From assembly GCA_964458255.1 (NCBI GenBank), contig CAYWHY010000029.1, forward strand, positions 1 through 21,240: DNA of 21,240 bases, given 5' to 3'. Positions 7,041 to 15,338 of the stretch are shown here, in pieces; positions within the stretch are counted from its first letter, which is position 1; each line of letters opens with the position of its first letter. This DNA comes from Suilimivivens sp964458255 (GTDB taxonomy: Bacteria; Bacillota; Clostridia; Lachnospirales; Lachnospiraceae). The notes under the pieces are model-generated. The model had not been told where the DNA came from, searched no databases, and was given only the letters and a program-made list of their open reading frames with translations. A program made the translations under genes and the position numbers.

Positions 7041-8129
7041 ATGTCAAAAATTATTTTAACCGGTGACAGACCTACAGGTCGTCTTCATGTCGGTCATTAT
7101 GTCGGCTCTCTTCGCAGAAGGGTAGAGCTACAGGATTCCGGTATGTTCGATAAAATTTTTATTATGATTGCGGATGCACAGGCACTGACCGACAATGCCG
7201 AAAATCCAGAAAAGGTACGCCAGAATATCGTAGAAGTGGCACTGGACTACTTATCCTGCGGACTTGATCCCGCCAAGTCCACCTTATTCATTCAGTCTCA
7301 GATTCCTGAGCTTTGTGAATTGTCCTTCTACTACATGAATCTGGTGACCGTATCCAGACTCCAGCGGAATCCTACCGTCAAAGCAGAAATCCAGATGCGT
7401 AATTTTGAAGCCAGCATCCCTGTAGGATTCTTTACCTATCCTATCAGCCAGGCTGCCGACATTACTGCATTTAAGGCAACTACTGTTCCCGTAGGGGAAG
7501 ATCAGCTTCCCATGATTGAACAGACTAAAGAAATTGTCCGTAAATTCAACTCCGTATACGGAGATACCTTAGTAGAGCCTGAGGTTCTGCTTCCTAATAA
7601 CAAAGCATGTTTACGTCTGCCCGGTATCGACGGTAAAGCAAAGATGAGTAAGTCTTTGAACAACTGTATTTACTTATCAGACACGGAAGAGGACGTCCGT
7701 AAGAAAGTAATGTCCATGTTCACCGACCCTAACCATTTACAGGTTTCCGATCCCGGCCGCGTGGAAGGCAATCCCGTCTTTATTTACTTAGACGCTTTCT
7801 GTAAGGATGAAATGTTTGCAGAATATCTTCCCGACTATGCAAACCTCGATGAATTAAAAGCCCATTATACCAGAGGCGGTTTAGGCGATGTTAAGGTAAA
7901 GAAATTCTTAAACAATGTATTACAGGAAGAACTTGCACCTGTCCGTGCTAAGAGAAAAGAATGGGAAAAACAAATCCCTGCTGTATACGAGATTCTCCAA
8001 AAGGGCAGTATTGCCGCACGCGAAGTTGCTGCTGCTACCCTTGATGATGTAAAGAAATCCATGAAAATCAATTATTTTGATGATAATGCCCTTATTACAG
8101 AACAGGCAAAAAAATATATGGAATCATAA
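7041..8129 (+). CDS. trpS: Tryptophan--tRNA ligase
   Basis: A 362-residue class I aminoacyl-tRNA synthetase that charges tRNA-Trp. The HIGH-type signature is HVGH at residues 16-19 within TGDRPTGRLHVGHYVGSL, the KMSKS loop is exactly KMSKS at 201-205, and the TrpRS-specific VPVGEDQ lies at 150-156. The ATG at 7041 follows an AAAAAGGAG site with good spacing. A TATAAT at 7002-7007 is a likely -10, with only a weak -35. The leader is about 30 nt, so there is no T-box or trp attenuator, unlike many Firmicutes trpS genes. A strong terminator follows directly. Length and motifs are normal for TrpRS of the longer clostridial type. Confidence 0.97.
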   Translation: MSKIILTGDRPTGRLHVGHYVGSLRRRVELQDSGMFDKIFIMIADAQALTDNAENPEKVRQNIVEVALDYLSCGLDPAKSTLFIQSQIPELCELSFYYMNLVTVSRLQRNPTVKAEIQMRNFEASIPVGFFTYPISQAADITAFKATTVPVGEDQLPMIEQTKEIVRKFNSVYGDTLVEPEVLLPNNKACLRLPGIDGKAKMSKSLNNCIYLSDTEEDVRKKVMSMFTDPNHLQVSDPGRVEGNPVFIYLDAFCKDEMFAEYLPDYANLDELKAHYTRGGLGDVKVKKFLNNVLQEELAPVRAKRKEWEKQIPAVYEILQKGSIAAREVAAATLDDVKKSMKINYFDDNALITEQAKKYMES

Positions 8130-8137
8130 AACTGAAA

Positions 8138-8170
8138 CGGTCACTTCCATAAGGAGTGACCGCCTTTTTT
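8138..8170 (+). terminator. trpS intrinsic terminator
   Basis: CGGTCACT-(T bulge)-CC, loop ATAA, GG-AGTGACCG (8138-8149 and 8153-8162), then a T6 run at 8165-8170. It starts 8 bp after the trpS stop. In the other direction the stem is followed by only three T, so it is at best a weak terminator for the convergent kinase gene. Confidence 0.9.
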
Positions 8171-8202
8171 ATTGCAACAAGGCAGGAAGCGTTTGATGAT
8201 TT

Positions 8203-9795
8203 CTACTTCATCAACCTGATTACAAACAATGTACTGATATAAGAATTTCCCGTTTCTTCAAGGAAGAGTGCTCCGCCGTGAAGCTCCACTATCTTTGCAG
8301 CAACGGCAAGTCCTAATCCCGAGCCTGCACGGTTGTGTCTCGAATCGTCTCCCACCGTAAAAGGTTCAAAAAGTCTTCCCCTGATTTCCTCAGGAATTCC
8401 CACACCGTTATCACCGATTTCCATCTGAATGGTACGCTCGGTCTGTTGCAGCGTAATATAAATGTTGGTTCCCTTCGGATTATGCTTTAAGGCATTGGAA
8501 AGAACGTTATCAAACACTCTTGCGAACTGCACTTCATCAAAATAGTATATGATTTTCTCTTCCGGTATTTCTACTTCCAGTCCAAATCCCATAAGAGCAA
8601 TTTCATCATATTTACTTGCCAGATATTCTCTGATAAACTCTGTAAAATCCTGTTCTTTTTTAACCAATCTGAACTCAGGATGCTCCAGCTTGCTGTAATC
8701 ATAAAAGGTATTGATCTGCTCCGTAAGGCTTTCTGTTTTTACCATAATGGTATTAAGATACTGCTTCTGCATTTTTTCATCTGCAAGTCCGTCCGATACT
8801 GCCTTCGCATATCCCTTAATCACTGTAATAGGCGTTTTTAAATCATGAGAAATGTCAGCAAGCATTCTCTGCTTCTCACATATCAGCTGTTCTTTTTCCT
8901 TTTCACTTTCTTTCAGCAGCCCGGACATTTTATTAAAGCTTGCAAAAATTGTCTCAAACTCCCTGGGACCACGGTATGTCAGCTCCGTCTCCCTCTCTCC
9001 CTCTGCAAAAGAGAGAATTCCCGCATTTAACAAATCAAGCGGTTCCTTTACTTTTCTGTGCATATAAACGGTAAACACAACCGTAATAATCATATAAGTC
9101 AGGACATAAACCGGAATGAAAATTTTCCAGACAAAGCGCAGTTTTTCATAACGTTGCCTGTCCATTCTCTTAATATGCATAATCAGCATATATTCTTTTC
9201 CGTCCTCCCCCTCGTATGCATACTTACAAATATCATGCCCGGCTTTTCCTTTTCCCGTCATAAAGTTCAGTTCCGTTTGCGTAAACTGTTGCCCATCCAC
9301 CGAAAAGCTTGCCGCAATTACCTGATAACTGTCGTTCAAAATCATATAAGTTTCGTTCTCTTCGTAGCCGGTATCCCATTCACACCTTTTCCCTGTTACC
9401 AGAATCTGCTTTTCTCCGCTTTCTGTCACATATTCTGCTGCTGTATAAACTATCTGCGCATCATATTCGGGAATATATTGCACTTCTTTTTCGGTATAAC
9501 TTTCCTTACCTGCTTCCTGCGCATAAACAACAGCACCGTCTTCGTCCAGAATTTCAAAATAGCCGGACGTTCCAAGCAGCTTCTCCATGCTGAGTTTTTC
9601 GTAATTTCCTGCCCGCAAAAGTTCCTGCCCGCCAAGCGGTCTGTCTGTTCTGGGGGACTGAATAATTCTCTTTTCTGCCCACGCTTCAAAGAAATATACC
9701 ACCAGCATAAGAAGTGCCATGACCAGGGTAAATATAACGTAATTTTTGATTAAAAGCACATATAAGCTCTTGTCTTTTGCTTTATATTTTTTCAA
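8203..9795 (-). CDS. Membrane sensor histidine kinase
   Basis: A 530-residue two-component sensor. TM1 lies near residues 12-36 and TM2 near 223-245; between them is an extracytoplasmic domain of about 185 residues. A HAMP-like linker (about 246-300) leads to the HisKA dimerisation domain with ISHDLKTPITVIKGYA, giving phospho-acceptor His317. The HATPase domain has N-box DNVLSNALKHN (429-439), G1 DNGVGIP (462-468), F-box LFEPF and G2 GSGLGLAVAAKIVELHGG (from 491). All catalytic motifs are intact. The ATG at 9795 overlaps the 3' end of the regulator gene by 14 bp, so the two are translationally coupled. It is the last gene of the PadR-HAAS-RR-HK operon. The signal sensed cannot be told from the sequence; the ligand domain looks poorly conserved. 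Confidence 0.95.
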   Translation of the reverse strand: MKKYKAKDKSLYVLLIKNYVIFTLVMALLMLVVYFFEAWAEKRIIQSPRTDRPLGGQELLRAGNYEKLSMEKLLGTSGYFEILDEDGAVVYAQEAGKESYTEKEVQYIPEYDAQIVYTAAEYVTESGEKQILVTGKRCEWDTGYEENETYMILNDSYQVIAASFSVDGQQFTQTELNFMTGKGKAGHDICKYAYEGEDGKEYMLIMHIKRMDRQRYEKLRFVWKIFIPVYVLTYMIITVVFTVYMHRKVKEPLDLLNAGILSFAEGERETELTYRGPREFETIFASFNKMSGLLKESEKEKEQLICEKQRMLADISHDLKTPITVIKGYAKAVSDGLADEKMQKQYLNTIMVKTESLTEQINTFYDYSKLEHPEFRLVKKEQDFTEFIREYLASKYDEIALMGFGLEVEIPEEKIIYYFDEVQFARVFDNVLSNALKHNPKGTNIYITLQQTERTIQMEIGDNGVGIPEEIRGRLFEPFTVGDDSRHNRAGSGLGLAVAAKIVELHGGALFLEETGNSYISTLFVIRLMK

Positions 9796-10480
9796 TCTTG
9801 TATCCTATTCCTCTGATATTTTTGATATACTTCGGTTTCCTCGGATTGTCCTCGATTTTATCCCTCAAATTGGAGATATGTACCATAAGTGTATTGTCGT
9901 CATTGACATAACACTCGCCGTTCACCTCCTGATAAATCTGTTGCTTGGTAAAGATTTTGCCCGGGGATTTCATAAATAACGCCATCATTTTGTATTCTGT
10001 AGGTGTTATGACAACACTTTGCCCTGCCTTTGTCAAAGTAACCGCATCCTCATCCAGAACAAGTTCTCCCACCTGCCAGATTTTATTTTCTTTTTCATCC
10101 TGTCTGCTTCCTAAGCTGTAGTAGCGTCTCAAATTAGACTTAATTCTTGCCATCAATTCAAGCGGATTAAAAGGTTTTGTCAGATAATCATCTGCTCCCA
10201 AATCAAGTCCCAATATCTTGTCACTGTCCAAATTCTTCGCAGAAAGAATTACAATCGGAATATTACTGATTTCTCTCGCTTTCTTTACCAGATCATAACC
10301 GTTCATTTTGGGAAGCATAATATCCACCACTGCCAGGTTAATTTTTTCTTTTTGCATCATCTCATAACCGGACAGTCCGTCCTTAGCAAGCAATGCTTCA
10401 TATCCTTCGTTTTCCAGATAAAGTCTTATAACCTCCGCAATATCCTCATCATCTTCCACTACCAGTATCTTATATTTCAT
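9782..10480 (-). CDS. OmpR-type response regulator
   Basis: A 232-residue transcription regulator. The receiver domain (1-115) has the acidic pocket EDD near residues 9-11, phospho-acceptor Asp53 in VVDIMLPKMNGYDL, Ser80 at the T/S switch position and Lys102 in TKPF. The C-terminal winged-helix domain (about 130-232) includes TPTEYKMMALF, VNDDNTLMVHISNLRDKI and IKNIRGIGYKIE, typical of OmpR/PhoB. The ATG at 10480 overlaps the stop of the upstream HAAS gene by 11 bp, with a GAGGAGAAAAAC site just before it, and its own end overlaps the kinase start. It is therefore the cognate partner of the kinase at 8203-9795. Target genes are unknown; the operon promoter at 11858-11886 is one candidate. Confidence 0.96.
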   Translation of the reverse strand: MKYKILVVEDDEDIAEVIRLYLENEGYEALLAKDGLSGYEMMQKEKINLAVVDIMLPKMNGYDLVKKAREISNIPIVILSAKNLDSDKILGLDLGADDYLTKPFNPLELMARIKSNLRRYYSLGSRQDEKENKIWQVGELVLDEDAVTLTKAGQSVVITPTEYKMMALFMKSPGKIFTKQQIYQEVNGECYVNDDNTLMVHISNLRDKIEDNPRKPKYIKNIRGIGYKIEKI

Positions 10481-11469
10481 GTTTTTCTCCTCTATTTATT
10501 TTCGCCCATTTCACTACTGTAACGATACCGTCCAGCAAAAGTGCAAATAAAATTACTCCCATAAAGAAATACTGAAAATTGCTGAATATATTTACAATAA
10601 ACGCTCCGTCTTCGGCAAACAGCTCTTCCATCCTTGCACTAAAATCCGGATTGATAATATTTTTTGTTGTAAGCCACCAAACCGTACAAAATGCTGACAA
10701 AACATCTGTCACCACTGTTGTAAGCATAACTCTGTTTGTGTATTTTCCGTCAATTAACTTTACAATATCTCTGGTAATACCAAGCACACTGAACATAATA
10801 ATAATATACCATGTGCTTCTGATTACCGGTACATAAAATAAGGAAATAAACTTACCGTTTACAATTGCACAGGCAAAAATTTCCGGACAAACCAAAAACA
10901 CAATCAAGAAGATAATGGAGATGCAAATGCCCAAAATAGTGTCTCCTTTTTTTATCTGTTCTTCCTTTTTGGGAACCGGTGGCAAATCCTCCAATCCTAA
11001 ATCACTGTCTAATGTAACTCCTTTGTAATCAAAAAAGGCAAACAAGGCTGTCACAAAGCCAAATGCACTAAGCGCACTTGACCACAACATTCCAATCCAC
11101 TGCCACACCGCCTGATACCAAAGCACTTCTTCAGCGCTCATCCCAAACGAAATAATTGATGATAAGGTCATGCCGAAAACTGTACAAATAAGAACTATCT
11201 TAATCACTAATATATAGGTGTTGTAATAAGGCGGTCCTATCAGGCATTTCTTGCCATCCCCCCCCATATTGCTCATAAAGTTCATCAGGTGTTCCAAGCT
11301 CTGTCAGCACTATCTTGACATCTTTCTGCGTAGGTGTGATTTCGCCGCATCTTTCTTTCAGCATATCATCAATTAAGGTGCGAAGTTCCTGTGCCACATC
11401 CTCCCTTGTTTTGTAGGGAAGTCTCTTGGTCACTGCATATATATAACGTTCGATTAAATCATGATTCAT
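10470..11469 (-). pseudogene. HAAS-domain multi-pass membrane protein, split by a frameshift at a G8 run
   Basis: The N-terminal part (ATG at 11469) is a HAAS/DUF1700 helical domain: IERYIYAVTKRLPYKTREDV, LIDDMLKERCGE and VLTELGTPDELYEQY. The continuing membrane part, DGKKCLIGPPYYNTY followed by six hydrophobic segments, is in another frame, open from 11297 to 10470. The switch falls exactly at eight G on the minus strand (11258-11265). With seven G the two parts join as EQYGGDGKKCLIG and give one 332-residue protein, which is the usual layout of this family beside PadR. So the sequence shows either a sequencing or assembly error in a homopolymer, a true null allele, or a slippage/phase-variable tract. 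The gene begins 3 bp after padR and overlaps the response regulator by 11 bp. HAAS proteins paired with PadR are thought to act as membrane signalling partners; the ligand is unknown. Confidence 0.85.
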
Positions 11470-11472
11470 TTT

Positions 11473-11814
11473 CTATCTCTCCTCTCCATCTAACAACTGA
11501 TTCACATTTTGTGAAAATGTCTTCCAGCTTGCCTTCACTCTAAGCAAAACCTCTTTGCCGTCTTCCGTAATTGTGTAATATTTTCTCGGTTTGCCCTCTG
11601 CAGTATCCCACTCGCTTTTCAAAAGTCCCTGGGATTCCAAACGGCGCATCAGTGGGTACAAAGTATTAGCCTCCATAGGGATTCCGTGATCCTGTAATTC
11701 TTTCACCAGATTGTAGCCGTACTTAGGCTCCTGCAATTGATTGAGCACCAGTAAAATCAAAGTGCCCCGTCGCAATTCAAGTATCAATCCGGATACTACT
11801 TCATCTACGTTCAT
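11473..11814 (-). CDS. PadR family transcriptional repressor
   Basis: A 113-residue winged-helix regulator of the PadR family (short class, without the C-terminal dimerisation extension of the long class). Visible motifs are ELRRGTLILLVLNQLQEPKYGYNL, the recognition region EANTLYPLMRRLESQGLLKSEW and the wing GKPRKYYTITEDGKEVL. The open frame extends upstream to 11874, but the ATG at 11814 has a GGAGGG site with good spacing and the upstream start has none, so I choose 11814. It is the first gene of the operon with the HAAS membrane protein and the two-component pair. A palindrome inside its own promoter suggests autorepression, as is usual in this family. The inducer is unknown. Confidence 0.95.
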   Translation of the reverse strand: MNVDEVVSGLILELRRGTLILLVLNQLQEPKYGYNLVKELQDHGIPMEANTLYPLMRRLESQGLLKSEWDTAEGKPRKYYTITEDGKEVLLRVKASWKTFSQNVNQLLDGEER

Positions 11815-11857
11815 ATTTTCCCTCCAATATATGGTCGTGCACTGTAGTGTTGTTTTT

Positions 11858-11886
11858 ATAATACTGTGTGTCACACACTATGTCAA
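11858..11886 (-). promoter_or_regulatory. padR operon promoter with embedded operator palindrome
   Basis: Minus-strand -35 TTGACA (11886-11881), 17-bp spacer, -10 TATTAT (11863-11858). The spacer is almost filled by AGTGTGTGACACACAGT (11879-11863), an inverted repeat with six perfect pairs round a central A, one mismatch and one more pair. A dyad between -35 and -10 is a typical place for a repressor, and PadR proteins bind such dyads, so this is probably the PadR autoregulatory operator. The leader is about 35 nt. Confidence 0.8.
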
Positions 11887-11927
11887 GAAAAAATTTTCTC
11901 ACGGACTAATGCTTTGGCATCCCCGAC

Positions 11928-12371
11928 CTAATTGTCAGCCAGTCCGGCCTGCTCCAAAAAATACTCCCCATACGGTATATTCTTTGAATATGCAGGGTTT
12001 TCACATAATTCTGAAAGCATTTTTCTGCACTCATATGCCTTTTTGCTGTATTCTTCTCCCATTTCTTCTTCCTCAGCCGCCGCAAAGAAGCGATATCTAA
12101 GACAGCTTTCGTACATTGAAACGCGCTCCCATATGTATTCAAACTCTTCTTCATAACAATTATTTAATGTCATATAATTTGCCGCCGACGTATAATCACC
12201 GTGCGCTATCTCATATTCAGCATACGCAAGCCTTGCAGGAATCATTTTTTCCTGTTGGGCATCTATCATTCCGCCCACAGCGGCAACCGTTGCAAATAAC
12301 AGGAGGAGCGTAAAACCCAGTCCCAAACAAAGTGCAATCGATTTGTATAAGAATTTTTGCTTATATGTCAT
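11928..12371 (-). CDS. Hypothetical single-TM protein (third gene of the zinc-ribbon/TM cluster)
   Basis: A 147-residue protein of unknown function. It has a short positive N-terminus (MTYKQKFLYK), one TM near residues 11-34 and an acidic helical outer domain of about 110 residues. The domain contains HGDYTSAANYM and MYESCLRYRFF, spaced much like GNYAGMDKYM and MYHYYLDI in the first gene of the cluster (13045-13806), so the two are probably related. Unlike the other two genes it has no zinc ribbon. The ATG at 12371 overlaps the previous stop by 4 bp (ATGA) and has a GGAGGG site, so translation is probably coupled. No secretion signal cleavage site or catalytic motif is evident. Confidence 0.8.
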   Translation of the reverse strand: MTYKQKFLYKSIALCLGLGFTLLLLFATVAAVGGMIDAQQEKMIPARLAYAEYEIAHGDYTSAANYMTLNNCYEEEFEYIWERVSMYESCLRYRFFAAAEEEEMGEEYSKKAYECRKMLSELCENPAYSKNIPYGEYFLEQAGLADN

Positions 12372-13030
12372 TTTACCGCTCCCTCCTTAAGATTTCTTTC
12401 TATCGCCTCCACAGCCCTAATGCGCCTTTCATCGTTGCGGAGCAGATATTCGTACTCACCGTCTTCCTCAGGCTCAAGAAAAAGACTTTCCTCCTCCGTA
12501 AGTTTTAAGAATCCTCTGAAAAATGATGTCTCATGTAAATATACATCTTCAAATATGCTCTCATCCTGCGATTCTTTCAACGCTCTGTGTGCATACTCAA
12601 CAAGATAGTCAATATCGACATGCTCCGGAATTTCACCATTATCCACTACTTCCATGAATTCCCTCATTCTCCAATGATACCGTTCAAAATAATAATCATC
12701 AAGCTCTTCGAAATTTGTCTGATAAACTTTTGCATATTTCCCCGGTTGTATATCACTTTTTACCTCTATCTCAGTTAACAGAACAAGTATCACTATAAAT
12801 GCGAAAAGAGTCAGATTCACACCTGTGATAATAAGCAGTAGTCTCGTCAGCATACGCTGTACCAGCTCCGGTGTCTTCTGCTTAATCAAAAAACACTTTA
12901 GCAGCTTGTTTTTCTCTATTTTTTGATATATTCTCTTTTGAAAGACAATACCTTCCGAGTTTTCTCTGCCACAATAAGGACAGGCGATGCTTTGCGATGA
13001 AAACTCGCCACCGCAAGACGGACACTTCAT
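12368..13030 (-). CDS. Zinc-ribbon single-TM protein (second gene of the cluster)
   Basis: A 220-residue protein of unknown function. It opens with MKCPSCGGEFSSQSIACPYC, a zinc ribbon of two CxxC knuckles (residues 3-6 and 17-20), then a basic linker (about 30-60), one TM near 62-86 (LLLIITGVNLTLFAFIVILVLL) and an acidic outer domain of about 130 residues rich in Glu, Tyr and Asp. This is a type II topology with the zinc ribbon inside the cell. Ribosome binding site AGGAGGAGG precedes the ATG at 13030, 14 bp after the first gene. It overlaps the third gene by 4 bp. Zinc-ribbon/TM proteins of this shape are common in gut clostridia, but I know no established function. Confidence 0.82.
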   Translation of the reverse strand: MKCPSCGGEFSSQSIACPYCGRENSEGIVFQKRIYQKIEKNKLLKCFLIKQKTPELVQRMLTRLLLIITGVNLTLFAFIVILVLLTEIEVKSDIQPGKYAKVYQTNFEELDDYYFERYHWRMREFMEVVDNGEIPEHVDIDYLVEYAHRALKESQDESIFEDVYLHETSFFRGFLKLTEEESLFLEPEEDGEYEYLLRNDERRIRAVEAIERNLKEGAVK

Positions 13031-13044
13031 ATCCTATCCTCCTC

Positions 13045-13806
13045 CTATTTTACTTTCTCCCATAAATAGTCTACCATTTTCCGGTACATTTCGTTTCTCT
13101 TATTGCTGTCCTCATTTTCTGCAAGATCCGTCATATCTTCTTTTGTAAAACCATACCGCTCAAGTTCTTTCATTCCGGCTTCATAAAGTTCTTCCAAAAC
13201 ATCTTCATTACTTAAGAAAATTTTGTCTTGCACATATCTTTCATAATTCTCGGTTAAACGGATGCCACCGTCAAAAACAGATTCAAACGTATACTCGTTT
13301 AAATCTTCCCAATCCTGCTTATTCTTATAAAAGCTTCTATCCATTTTTGTAATATCTTCATAGCCGTCTTTAATGTCCAAATAATAATGATACATGTCAC
13401 AGACCTGGGCATATTTGTCATACCCAAAACTTCCTATTTCATCCATGTATTTGTCCATGCCAGCATAATTACCCACCTTAAATAATTTTTCCAATTCTGC
13501 CTCATGTACCTGCTTTTCTTCATACTCTTTTTGGGTTGATACCTTTGTAACTATTAATGCTATCATTCCTGCAAAGATTCCTGCTATAGCTGCAATCCCC
13601 AGTCCCCTCACGATATATTTAGTCCATTGATTGACCGTTTTTTGGGGAAAATGTGTTGCCTCCACTCTTATCTTCTGCTCTTCTTTATCATATCCCTGCA
13701 AAATTTCCTTTTTTCGTTGAAATGTCGCCTTTCTATTTTCCGTATGACAATAGGGACATTGCAAATCACTATCCGGATATTCTGCACCGCAATTTTTACA
13801 AATCAT
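13045..13806 (-). CDS. Zinc-ribbon single-TM protein (first gene of the cluster)
   Basis: A 253-residue protein of unknown function. The N-terminal zinc ribbon MICKNCGAEYPDSDLQCPYC has two CxxC knuckles; a basic linker, one TM near residues 67-90 (ending FAGMIALIVT) and an acidic, Tyr-rich helical domain follow. The frame opens at 13821, but that ATG lies within the GAGGTG ribosome binding site of the next one. The ATG at 13806 is correctly spaced and begins directly at the zinc ribbon, so I choose it. A possible -10 TATGAT lies at 13849-13854 with a weak -35. The outer domain resembles that of the third gene (GNYxxxxxYM, MYxYYL), suggesting duplication within the cluster. Confidence 0.82.
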   Translation of the reverse strand: MICKNCGAEYPDSDLQCPYCHTENRKATFQRKKEILQGYDKEEQKIRVEATHFPQKTVNQWTKYIVRGLGIAAIAGIFAGMIALIVTKVSTQKEYEEKQVHEAELEKLFKVGNYAGMDKYMDEIGSFGYDKYAQVCDMYHYYLDIKDGYEDITKMDRSFYKNKQDWEDLNEYTFESVFDGGIRLTENYERYVQDKIFLSNEDVLEELYEAGMKELERYGFTKEDMTDLAENEDSNKRNEMYRKMVDYLWEKVK

Positions 13807-13983
13807 ATCTTTGCACCTCATCTATAATCTTCAGCCTATTTATCCATCATCATAACACAATTTCCCCTCTAAAAAGAATCAGGATCCATCTGAGCTCCGG
13901 CAACAGATAAGTTACTAAAAATTCTACCGGATTCTGCGTGACAGTTCCCCGTTTCGTTCCTTTGTGCCTGCGTTTCCACACCA

Positions 13984-15338
13984 TTATTTTAAGAAAAACC
14001 GTACCAACTTGGCATAAACATCCTCATACGGTCTATATCGCATCGGCAAATCAATCCAAGTCTTTTTATCCACAATACTTTTTAAATGACTGAATGCTTT
14101 GAAACCTTCCTCACCGTGATAAGCGCCCATTCCGCTTTCTCCGACACCTCCGAATCCCATTTCGCCGGTCGCAAGATGAATGATGGTATCGTTGATACAG
14201 CCGCCGCCAAAGCTGCATTGTTCCATTATCGTGTTTACATGCTCTTTATCCTCAGTAAATAAATAAAGTGCCAGAGGTTTTGGCTTATCTTTCAAAATCT
14301 CATACACTTCTTTAAATTTTTCAAATGTAAGAACTGGTATAATGGGACCGAAAATTTCTTGCTGCATCACGTCATCTTCCCATGTTACGTTGTCCATAAC
14401 GGTAGGTGCAATCTGCAAGGTATCTTCTTTAACTTCACCGCCGAAAACAGTTTTTTCCGGATTAATCAGATGACGGATTCTGTCAAAATGCTTGCGATTT
14501 ACAATTCTTCCATAGTCAGCCTTTTTCATGGGAGCATCGCCATACTGCTCCCGAATCTGACAAATAATCTCTTTGACCAAATCATCTTTGATATTCTTCT
14601 GGCACAAAATATAATCCGGTGCGACACAGGTTTGTCCGCAGTTAATGAGTTTTCCGAATACAATCCTTTTTGCCGCAAGCTTAATTTTTGCGCTGTCATC
14701 TACTATACACGGACTTTTGCCGCCAAGTTCCAGTACAACAGGAGTCAGATATTCTGCCGCATGTCGCAAAACCTCTTTGCCTACTGCCTGGCTTCCCGTA
14801 AAGAAAACAAAATCAAATTTCATCTCCAGTAAGTGTCTGTTTTCCTCCCGGCCGCCTAAGACAACGGCAACATACTCTCTTTGAAAGATTTCCGTTATTA
14901 TTTTTTCTATAATACAGCCTGTAGCGGGCGAATACGCGCTCGGCTTGATTATGACAGTATTCCCTGCGGCAACGGCATCCACTAAAGGTCCCATGGTTAA
15001 CAAAAATGGATAATTCCACGGACTCATGATTAACGTATTGCCATAGGGAGAGGCCTTAGTATAACTGACGGAAGCGAATTGTGCAAGCGGCGTATGTACA
15101 CGAAAAGAAACGGGAATCGTAACTCCGCTTTGAAAATACTCTTTTTGCACCTGTAATAATCCGGCAATGNNNNNNNNNNNNNNNNNNNNNNNNNNNNNNN
15201 NNNNNNNNNNNNNNNNNNNNNNNNNNNNNNNNNNNNNNNNNNNNNNNNNNNNNNNNNNNNNNNNNNNNNAATCGTAACTCCGCTTTGAAAATACTCTTTT
15301 TGCACCTGTAATAATCCGGCAATGTCAGTTTCTGTCAC
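13984..15338 (-). CDS. Aldehyde dehydrogenase, ALDH3 class (interrupted by an assembly gap; N-terminal region short)
   Basis: An NAD(P)+-dependent aldehyde dehydrogenase that oxidises aldehydes to acids. After removal of the 100-N gap and one copy of its 55-bp flanking duplicate, a 399-residue frame results from the GTG at 15338 (GGAGAG site upstream). Active-site parts are present: SPWNYPF (Asn57), ELGGKSP (Glu152), NCGQTCVAPDY (nucleophile Cys186), EIFGP and the C-terminal FGGVGESGMGAYHG. The spacings 57-152-186 equal those of rat ALDH3A1 (114-209-243). About 57 residues are therefore missing upstream of Asn57: VTIPVSFR runs straight into VHTPLAQF, where the family has a helical segment. 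Whether this is a real deletion or a misassembly beside the gap cannot be told here. As printed, the gap breaks the frame (155 extra bases). Confidence 0.88.
15170..15269. other. Scaffold gap (100 N) flanked by an exact 55-bp duplicate
   Basis: Exactly 100 N, a conventional gap size. The 55 bp to the left (15115-15169) are identical to the 55 bp to the right (15270-15324). This is what two contigs that overlap but were not merged would give. Removing the N run and one copy restores the aldehyde dehydrogenase frame. Confidence 0.9.

Noticed and set aside
11815..11874. Upstream start for PadR (20 extra residues)
   Set aside because: It would lie across the -10 box and the predicted RNA start; the ATG at 11814 has a good GGAGGG site.
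13807..13821. ATG at 13821 as start of the first zinc-ribbon gene
   Set aside because: That ATG lies within the GAGGTG ribosome binding site of the ATG at 13806, which starts directly at the zinc ribbon.
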